Positions 58,878 through 64,000 of a DNA stretch of 64,000 nt are shown one piece after another. The position numbers and the translations under genes are program-made. The stretch comes from Anaerolineaceae bacterium UBA5404 (GTDB lineage Bacteria; Chloroflexota; Anaerolineae; Anaerolineales; Anaerolineaceae). Each line of letters begins with the position of its first letter. The first letter of the stretch is position 1. The stretch spans positions 58,717-122,716 of the forward strand of contig DHNY01000008.1 in the NCBI GenBank assembly GCA_002409625.1, in the 5' to 3' direction. Below the pieces are notes generated by a model, which was not told the origin of the DNA, ran no database searches, and was given only the letters and a program-made list of their open reading frames with translations.

Positions 58878-60806
58878 CTATCCTAAACCATGAATTCGCC
58901 CAGTCTCAAAATCGATATCGATATCATAATAAACCGGACGGGTTGGCAAACCTGGCATAGTTGGCATGGTTCCCAACAAGGGGTAAACAAACCCAGCACC
59001 CACTGAAGCACTCACCGTACGAATAGGCACCCTAAAACCTTTGGGAACGTTTTTCAAGGTGGGATCATGGCTAATGGAAAGGTGCGTCTTTGCCATACAA
59101 ATTGGCAAATCACCATAGCCAAGCTCAGTGTAACGTTCAAGGCGCGCTTCAGCCTCGGGGCTATAATCCACGCCATCCGCACCGTAAATTTCCTTGGCAA
59201 TGGTTTCAATCTTGTCTTTAAGGCTCATTTCCAAGGGATACAGGAACTTGAAATGGGAGGGTTGCTCACAAGCTTTAACCACAGCTTCTGCCAGTGCCAC
59301 CGCACCAGCACCACCTTTTGTAAAATGCTCAGACGCAACCGCATCAACCACACCTGGATGTGACATGGCAATCTTGCGAACTAATGCCACTTCAGCATCT
59401 GTGTCGGTTGGGAAGCGATTGATTGCCACCACGACCGGCACGCCAAATTTTTGAGCGATGCTGATATGAGCCAACATATTTTCAGAACCCTTTTCCAAAA
59501 GCTCCAGGTTTTCTTCAACATATTCAGGTGCCAAAGGCGCGCCTGCTACCACTTTAGGTCCACCGCCATGCATCTTAAGCGCGCGAACCGTTGCTACCAA
59601 GACCACCGCATTGGGAACATTGCCAGAATAGCGGCATTTGATGTTGAAGAACTTCTCCATTCCCAAATCTGCGGCAAAGCCCGACTCGGTAATCACATAA
59701 TCCGCCAGTTTCAGCGCAATTTTATCGGCAACAATTGAGCTGTTACCATGAGCGATATTGCCAAAAGGACCGGCATGCACCATCACCGGTGTGCCTTCAA
59801 GCGTTTGCATTAAAGTAGGCTTGATGGTTTCGATCATCAACACAGTCAAAGCACCTGCAACACCCAAGTCATCCGCGCAAACTGGTTCGCCTGATCGGCT
59901 TTGCCCAATAACGATTCGGGCAATGCGTTCGCGCATATCTTTCAAGTCCGTCGCCAGGGCTAAAATCGCCATCAGTTCTGAGGCAACTGCAATGGCAAAG
60001 TTGGTTTTAAGCTCAAATCCTTTTTCATCCGGACCTTGCCCAACGGTAATGCCTCTAAGCATGCGGTCATTGGTATCCAACACACGCTTCCAGGTAACCG
60101 TTTCTGGGTCAATATCTAAACGGGCGAACCTTGAAATTTCTTCCTCGGTCAGCTTGTTAGGATCACGTTCTGTAATCCCCAGGCGCTCCAATCTGCCAAT
60201 CATACTGGGAGCAAATTTGCGGTTTCCTTTTTTGTCTGCCGGGCAAAGTCGATTGAACAAAGCTTTATCACTTTGCGTGCTCTCATGGAACATGCGCGCG
60301 TCAATTGCCGCTGCCAAAAGGTTGTTTGCCGCGGTAATGGCATGAATATCGCCGGTCATATGCAAGTTCATGTCTTCCATTGGGATGACCTGAGCATAAC
60401 CACCACCAGCTGCGCCACCTTTAATGCCAAAAGTAGGACCCTGCGAAGGTTGGCGAATAGCCGTAACCACAGTTTTGCCCAAATGCGCGCCAAGCGCCTG
60501 GCTCAAACCAACGGTTGTGGTCGTTTTGCCCTCGCCAAGTGGTGTAGGCGTAATCGCAGTAACATCGACATACTTGCCATCTGGCACATCAGCCAGCCGC
60601 TCCAGCACATCCAAGCGCACTTTGGCTTTGTAATGACCATAAAGCTCCAGCTCAGAGTCTAAAATACCCAGTTCTCTTGCCACTTGGGTAATAGGCTTCA
60701 GAGTGGCATTTTGTGCAATTTCAAAATCTGCCGGCACTGGGCTTTTAATATCAATGGGGGTTGCTACAAAGGCTTGTTTATTCTGTTTTTTATCGCTTGC
60801 TTGCAT
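58878..60806 (-). CDS. fhs: Formate--tetrahydrofolate ligase
   Basis: It activates formate to 10-formyl-THF with ATP, entry to the methyl branch of acetyl-CoA synthesis, purine synthesis and one-carbon exchange. Motifs are TPTPLGEGKTTTTVGL (P-loop), RQPSQGPTFGIKGGAAGGGY and EDMNLHMTGD. At 642 residues it exceeds the 555-560 of most bacterial enzymes. The extra length is mainly in an ~80-residue insert near 165-250 (FHESTQSDKALFNRLCP and following), also seen in the synthetase domain of eukaryotic C1-THF synthases. It follows a lipoprotein gene by 15 bp. Ribosome site TGGAGATAGA. Confidence 0.95.
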   Translation of the reverse strand: MQASDKKQNKQAFVATPIDIKSPVPADFEIAQNATLKPITQVARELGILDSELELYGHYKAKVRLDVLERLADVPDGKYVDVTAITPTPLGEGKTTTTVGLSQALGAHLGKTVVTAIRQPSQGPTFGIKGGAAGGGYAQVIPMEDMNLHMTGDIHAITAANNLLAAAIDARMFHESTQSDKALFNRLCPADKKGNRKFAPSMIGRLERLGITERDPNKLTEEEISRFARLDIDPETVTWKRVLDTNDRMLRGITVGQGPDEKGFELKTNFAIAVASELMAILALATDLKDMRERIARIVIGQSRSGEPVCADDLGVAGALTVLMIETIKPTLMQTLEGTPVMVHAGPFGNIAHGNSSIVADKIALKLADYVITESGFAADLGMEKFFNIKCRYSGNVPNAVVLVATVRALKMHGGGPKVVAGAPLAPEYVEENLELLEKGSENMLAHISIAQKFGVPVVVAINRFPTDTDAEVALVRKIAMSHPGVVDAVASEHFTKGGAGAVALAEAVVKACEQPSHFKFLYPLEMSLKDKIETIAKEIYGADGVDYSPEAEARLERYTELGYGDLPICMAKTHLSISHDPTLKNVPKGFRVPIRTVSASVGAGFVYPLLGTMPTMPGLPTRPVYYDIDIDFETGRIHGLG

Positions 60807-60821
60807 TCTATCTCCAGGTTC

Positions 60822-62576
60822 TTAAGGATTGACCAACGCTTCTTTAGTTAGGCTTGCAAAGGCTTTGATGCTCAAGCCATCCCGATTGCCGAGATAGGCG
60901 ATGGGCACCATCACTTCGGTCGCGCTGGATGATTTAATATTAAGGCTTAGTTGTCTTCCACCGCCCACAATTTGGCCGGCTTCATCCATGATTAAAACAT
61001 AAACGACTGCATGGTCTAAGTCAACATTGAGGTTATTCACAACCGAAACGCGCGCGCTATGATCATCAGCAAAGGCGGCTTGGGAAGCGTTCAAAGGGTT
61101 GTAGCCCATAACTGAGCTGCCAAATTCGCCAGGCACGAGGATAAAATCCACCTTAAAACGCTCTGGATAAACCCGAACTGGTTCTGGTCGATTTGGGTCC
61201 GGGGTGGCAGAAGGCGTTGGCGTTAGCAGCGTAGGTGTTTGTTGTTCTTGGGTTGGTTCTTCAATGGGAGGCTCTTCCGTTCCAGGTGCTTGCGGGGTTT
61301 TGGTCGGTTCTACCGGGGCAGTAGGTGTATCAATGGGATAGGAATCACCAGGATCGCCTGGATAAGGGTCCTGGTTTAGTAACCGTGCCATTACACCCAA
61401 TCCACGTGATTGTGGTGTTTTGCTCGCTTCTGGGGTTTCACTCGCTTCTGGGGTTTCCAGCTCATCTGTAGGTTTCTCCGGTGTTTCCGATGTTAACGGC
61501 GTGGGTGTGCTCGTTCCTTCTGGGAACACCTCGGTAAAGGGCAGATCTTGCCAACCTGGAGCAAAGAATATTTCTTCCTCAGGCCACATATAATCGATAT
61601 AGCCCATGTCGCTTAGCACAACACGCCCAAATTCATCGCTCAAGGTGATGATATAAAAGGTGTCCGTTACCAAATGTTTGGACAAATTCTTAAGCACCGC
61701 GCCACCACCAAATTGGAGATGACCGTTAACTTCAAAATTCCAGTCTTTTACCTCAACCGTATCCCACCATTTGCCAGCCTCTAACGAGGCGGAATACTGC
61801 GTAATCCATGGATAAATCTCAACCCGCTCAACTTCTTCTTCGTTTAAAGTCTCAACCGGAACAGCAATCCCCATTTTGTCCTTATGCGGCACAAAATCGA
61901 CAATGTGGTTTCCACCGCCAATGATTTCATTATTCTTATTGTAGGCAATCGCGTTCAAACGCACTTGCGTATACGTGTAGGGGTCTGCATTATCCAACCA
62001 AGCCGTAAACATGCTACTTGTTTCAGTTTTTTGCAAGCTTGGAATTCTAATGCTGAGGGGTTGGTTGTATTTGAGATTGCGATCAAGCACACCACTTACA
62101 ACGCTCAATTCAACATTGTTGACATAAAAACCAGGCATCAGATCAAAGGACTGTGCCAGCCCCGTGACCTCTTCAGGGAAAATGTACTTTATCAAGCTTG
62201 TTTCCTGGTGCAAACGATTGCCATCATAATCGCGGGCAGTAATCTCAAAAATCACGTCCTTAGCGATAGCATCCTTAATGCTGTTTTGCATCTTGGCAAA
62301 AAGGCTGACCCTTGTGCCGTGTTGAATAAACTTCAGTTCCACTAAACGCACAGGATTTGCCTCATCAAGGTTGGCAGTGGGTGTTGGGAAACGTTCATCA
62401 TAAACAACTTGTGGCGTTCCATCAATCATGACAATGGTTGGTTGTGCCGGTGGTAAAGTCGGCGCGCCACTTGTTGCGGTCGGATCCCCAGAAAGCCCTT
62501 TGCCACAGCCAGTTAAAAGGCTAATAACAAGTAAGACGAATAAAAACCTTACAGGATGAAATCTCTTTTTTTTCAT
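60822..62576 (-). CDS. Large surface lipoprotein of unknown function
   Basis: The 584-residue protein has a signal peptide with lipobox LLTGCGKG (Cys 24). Two beta-rich regions follow: about 80-340 and about 470-584. They are linked by a Pro/Thr/Glu-rich segment (about 345-470, repeated TPEASETPEASKTP and PTPTPL-like units). Each half contains FxAxxxN-type immunoglobulin-like strands (e.g. HGTRVSLFAKMQNSIKDAIAK split, DLDHAVVYVLIMDEAGQIVG). I do not recognise a defined family. It is the first gene of a transcript with fhs. Confidence 0.7.
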   Translation of the reverse strand: MKKKRFHPVRFLFVLLVISLLTGCGKGLSGDPTATSGAPTLPPAQPTIVMIDGTPQVVYDERFPTPTANLDEANPVRLVELKFIQHGTRVSLFAKMQNSIKDAIAKDVIFEITARDYDGNRLHQETSLIKYIFPEEVTGLAQSFDLMPGFYVNNVELSVVSGVLDRNLKYNQPLSIRIPSLQKTETSSMFTAWLDNADPYTYTQVRLNAIAYNKNNEIIGGGNHIVDFVPHKDKMGIAVPVETLNEEEVERVEIYPWITQYSASLEAGKWWDTVEVKDWNFEVNGHLQFGGGAVLKNLSKHLVTDTFYIITLSDEFGRVVLSDMGYIDYMWPEEEIFFAPGWQDLPFTEVFPEGTSTPTPLTSETPEKPTDELETPEASETPEASKTPQSRGLGVMARLLNQDPYPGDPGDSYPIDTPTAPVEPTKTPQAPGTEEPPIEEPTQEQQTPTLLTPTPSATPDPNRPEPVRVYPERFKVDFILVPGEFGSSVMGYNPLNASQAAFADDHSARVSVVNNLNVDLDHAVVYVLIMDEAGQIVGGGRQLSLNIKSSSATEVMVPIAYLGNRDGLSIKAFASLTKEALVNP

Positions 62577-62627
62577 AAGTCACCTATGTTCGCATAACGC
62601 GAAGCCATCCGCGGACGGCTTAGGTGA

Positions 62628-62657
62628 ATTATAACGCTTTGTTGGGGAGTTACAAAA
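62628..62657 (-). promoter_or_regulatory. Promoter of the lipoprotein-fhs operon
   Basis: On the minus strand TTGTAA (62657-62652) and TATAAT (62633-62628) are separated by 18 bp. The 5' leader of about 45 nt contains an AAGCC / GGCTT hairpin before the ribosome site AGGTGACTT. Confidence 0.6.
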
Positions 62658-62673
62658 GAATTGATAAATTGTA

Positions 62674-62755
62674 GGGCCGGTGGGGGTCGAACCCACACGA
62701 TGTTACCATCGAAGGATTTTAAGTCCTTTGCGTCTGCCTATTCCGCCACAGCCCC
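62674..62755 (-). tRNA. tRNA-Leu (anticodon UAA)
   Basis: The 82-nt sequence folds as a class II tRNA. The acceptor stem GGGGCTG / CGGCCCT has two wobble pairs, the anticodon loop reads ACTTAAAAT with anticodon TAA, and a long variable arm CGATG GTAA CATCG is characteristic of Leu. The T arm is GTGGG TTCGACC CCCAC. No CCA is encoded. On the minus strand TGGTAAAAT (62774-62766) upstream is a plausible extended -10. Confidence 0.95.
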
Positions 62756-62840
62756 AAGTTACACCATTTTACCATTATTTAGAATTTGGCAAGGGCAAAT
62801 GTGACCAGAAGTTTTTTTCTTTGTTTCAATCAGTTTTGAC

Positions 62841-62939
62841 TTAAATTTCAACGATGTCGCTCATGTCTTCTGAAACGAGCAAGGGGCTAATAGTGCCCAA
62901 AACAGCGATTACAGTTGTGATGATGATTGCGGTTATCAT
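62841..62939 (-). CDS. Putative 32-residue membrane microprotein
   Basis: An ATG behind an excellent ribosome site (AAAGGAGATATGAC) opens a 32-codon frame. It encodes a single hydrophobic helix (MITAIIITTVIAVLGTISPL) and an acidic end (EDMSDIVEI). A TATACT at 62968-62963 on the minus strand is a possible -10 with a short leader. It sits between the thioesterase and tRNA-Leu genes, co-directional with both. The function is unknown; similar small membrane proteins often regulate larger complexes. Evidence for expression is only the ribosome site and helix. Confidence 0.5.
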   Translation of the reverse strand: MITAIIITTVIAVLGTISPLLVSEDMSDIVEI

Positions 62940-63081
62940 GTCATATCTCCTTTGTTGCTCATAGTATAGAAAATATGACGCTTTTCCACATCGGTTAGAA
63001 GGCGGATTTGGTCTAGGTCTTAAGTAGCATTCTTTTAGATCAAAGTCTTAGCTTCGTCTCTTCCAGTAGGCAATCTTCGGT

Positions 63082-63837
63082 CTATTCAGGCAAAAACTGG
63101 ACCTGTGCGCTAAAAGCGGATTGTCCGGAAGTCATATTCAGACCTTCAACACCAAACAGGTTTTCAGTTAAAGCATCAACCCGGATAGAAACGCTTTCAC
63201 CCAAACGCACTTCTTTGTCATAATTGACTTGGATCCAATCCAGCTGGCGTTTCGCCATGCACGCGATAGGTAGCGCGTCGCAAATCGCCTCAACATAGCG
63301 CGCATTGTTCATGTGTCCAAGAAAATCGATGTCAGAGTAACGCGGATTCACCAGTAAGCGCTCTTCACCGACGGACAATTGGATCTTCTCCAGAGGTTCA
63401 TCCAAAGCGACACGGTGAGAGAGACAAGGCAATTCAATGCCCGGTAAACGTGAAGGTGGAATGAGTCGTCTTTCCGTGGCGTGAATAACCAACCAGGCTG
63501 AACTCGCCAGCATGACCGGTTGGCGGTCTTCATCCAGAACCTCAAAGTCACGAATGAAGAAAAGCTTTTGCTGATAGCCTTTGGGCCATGTGCGCCAATA
63601 CAACAATTCACCACCAATCGGCTGCCTCAAAACCTTCACTTTCATGCGCGAAAGAACCCAATACATCTCCGCGGCTAACATTTTCTGAAAGCCAAAGCCC
63701 AACTGCTCAGCATTAAGGCCTGCCATTTCTGTCATCATTTTAAAAGTGTTGGCAAGCGTTAATCGCCCATTTAAGTCACAATTGTTGTTCCAAACCCGTT
63801 CAGAAAGCTCTAAGCCAATATCTTCAATTCTTTTCAT
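63082..63837 (-). CDS. Acyl-ACP thioesterase (FatA/FatB-like)
   Basis: The 251-residue protein has two hot-dog domains of the PF01643 family. Domain 1 shows RLTLANTFKMMTEMAGLNA and WVLSRMKV; domain 2 has the active-site region YSDIDFLGHMNNARYVEAI with the Asp/Asn/His set. It releases free fatty acids from acyl-ACP, setting chain length for lipids or export. The ribosome site AGGTGAAACG precedes the ATG. Bacterial members are about 240-260 residues, so the length fits. Confidence 0.9.
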   Translation of the reverse strand: MKRIEDIGLELSERVWNNNCDLNGRLTLANTFKMMTEMAGLNAEQLGFGFQKMLAAEMYWVLSRMKVKVLRQPIGGELLYWRTWPKGYQQKLFFIRDFEVLDEDRQPVMLASSAWLVIHATERRLIPPSRLPGIELPCLSHRVALDEPLEKIQLSVGEERLLVNPRYSDIDFLGHMNNARYVEAICDALPIACMAKRQLDWIQVNYDKEVRLGESVSIRVDALTENLFGVEGLNMTSGQSAFSAQVQFLPE

Positions 63838-63964
63838 CGTTTCACCTATGCATGTATTCTACCCATCTTCTCTCAAAAAGGTTTCATGCGCACAATATCA
63901 TTTCTGCTAGGTTGTTTTATGATATGAAAACTTAGTCATTTATCCATTCTTTCAACATATCGAT

Positions 63965-63991
63965 GTCTTGGCGAGGACGCCAAGACGAACG
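63965..63991 (-). repeat. REP-like palindrome, third copy
   Basis: On the minus strand tag CGTTC (63991-63987) is followed directly by stem GTCTTGGCG, loop TCCT, stem CGCCAAGAC (63986-63965), a perfect 9-bp hairpin. Tag, loop and inner GGCG/CGCC agree with the pair at 570-649, while outer stem bases differ with compensation. Placed upstream of the thioesterase gene. Confidence 0.75.
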
Positions 63992-64000
63992 GAGAGAGTT

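Noticed and set aside
720..64000. Toxin-antitoxin, prophage or restriction genes
   Set aside because: No gene with such signatures was recognised; the small regulators and membrane proteins have better explanations.

Overview
The window reads as an ordinary chromosomal segment of a Chloroflexota bacterium, most likely an anaerobic member of the Anaerolineae. This is inferred from the gene set and not from any marker search. The supporting genes are myo-inositol-1-phosphate synthase, a branched-chain amino acid ABC operon, a large STAND/SARP-type regulator, formate-THF ligase, a Na+-pumping acyl-CoA decarboxylase and many lipoproteins with Thr/Pro-rich linkers. Coding density is high. Most genes have clear Shine-Dalgarno sites, but a distinct subset has none and carries a -10 hexamer exactly 6 nt before the ATG, which suggests leaderless mRNAs.

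Layout. 1-720: 3' part of a REP-associated tyrosine transposase (RAYT) followed by a pair of inverted REP-like palindromes; a third palindrome of the same kind closes the window at 63965. 720-9040: uvrB, inositol-phosphate synthase, an MFS transporter, an ATP-grasp ligase with a GNAT enzyme, a DUF3795 protein and a PQQ-type sugar dehydrogenase lipoprotein. 9180-11923: rpsO-pnp. 12118-17681: livKGFHM. 17737-25340: a FabG/KAS III-like/CoA-transferase/lipocalin-like/hydrolase cluster below a 1066-residue SARP-like regulator, with tandem 11-bp repeats in between. 25431-31251: RNase J, Hsp20, a PfkB-like protein, glutaminyl cyclase and peptidase T.

31252-32240 is a noncoding block of long direct repeats and hairpins, followed by a PadR-controlled membrane-protein operon. 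34516-38615 is a small genomic island: an IS256-type transposase remnant and a second copy of the same end sequence bracket a three-gene ABC exporter, one permease of which carries a degenerate M1-peptidase-like domain. 38811-43136: SlyD-type prolyl isomerase and a complete four-subunit biotin-dependent Na+-translocating decarboxylase. 43212-48244: an atypical response regulator, then a replication operon (bifunctional nuclease, DnaB, DnaD-like, and a loader with two AAA+ domains in tandem). 48342-57399: glucan phosphorylase, a UPF0316 protein, a TPR protein, a HerA-like ATPase, zinc-ribbon and membrane proteins, an isochorismatase-like hydrolase. 57514-63837: HtrA-type protease, formate-THF ligase with an upstream lipoprotein, tRNA-Leu(UAA), a 32-residue membrane microprotein and an acyl-ACP thioesterase.

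I did not find a clear defence island, CRISPR array, prophage or biosynthetic cluster. The observations most worth follow-up are the IS-flanked ABC cassette with the pseudo-M1 permease, the RAYT with its REP-like palindromes, the SARP-like regulator with tandem repeats above a KAS III homologue lacking the usual His/Asn, the tandem-AAA+ helicase loader, the leaderless promoters and the PadR operator.
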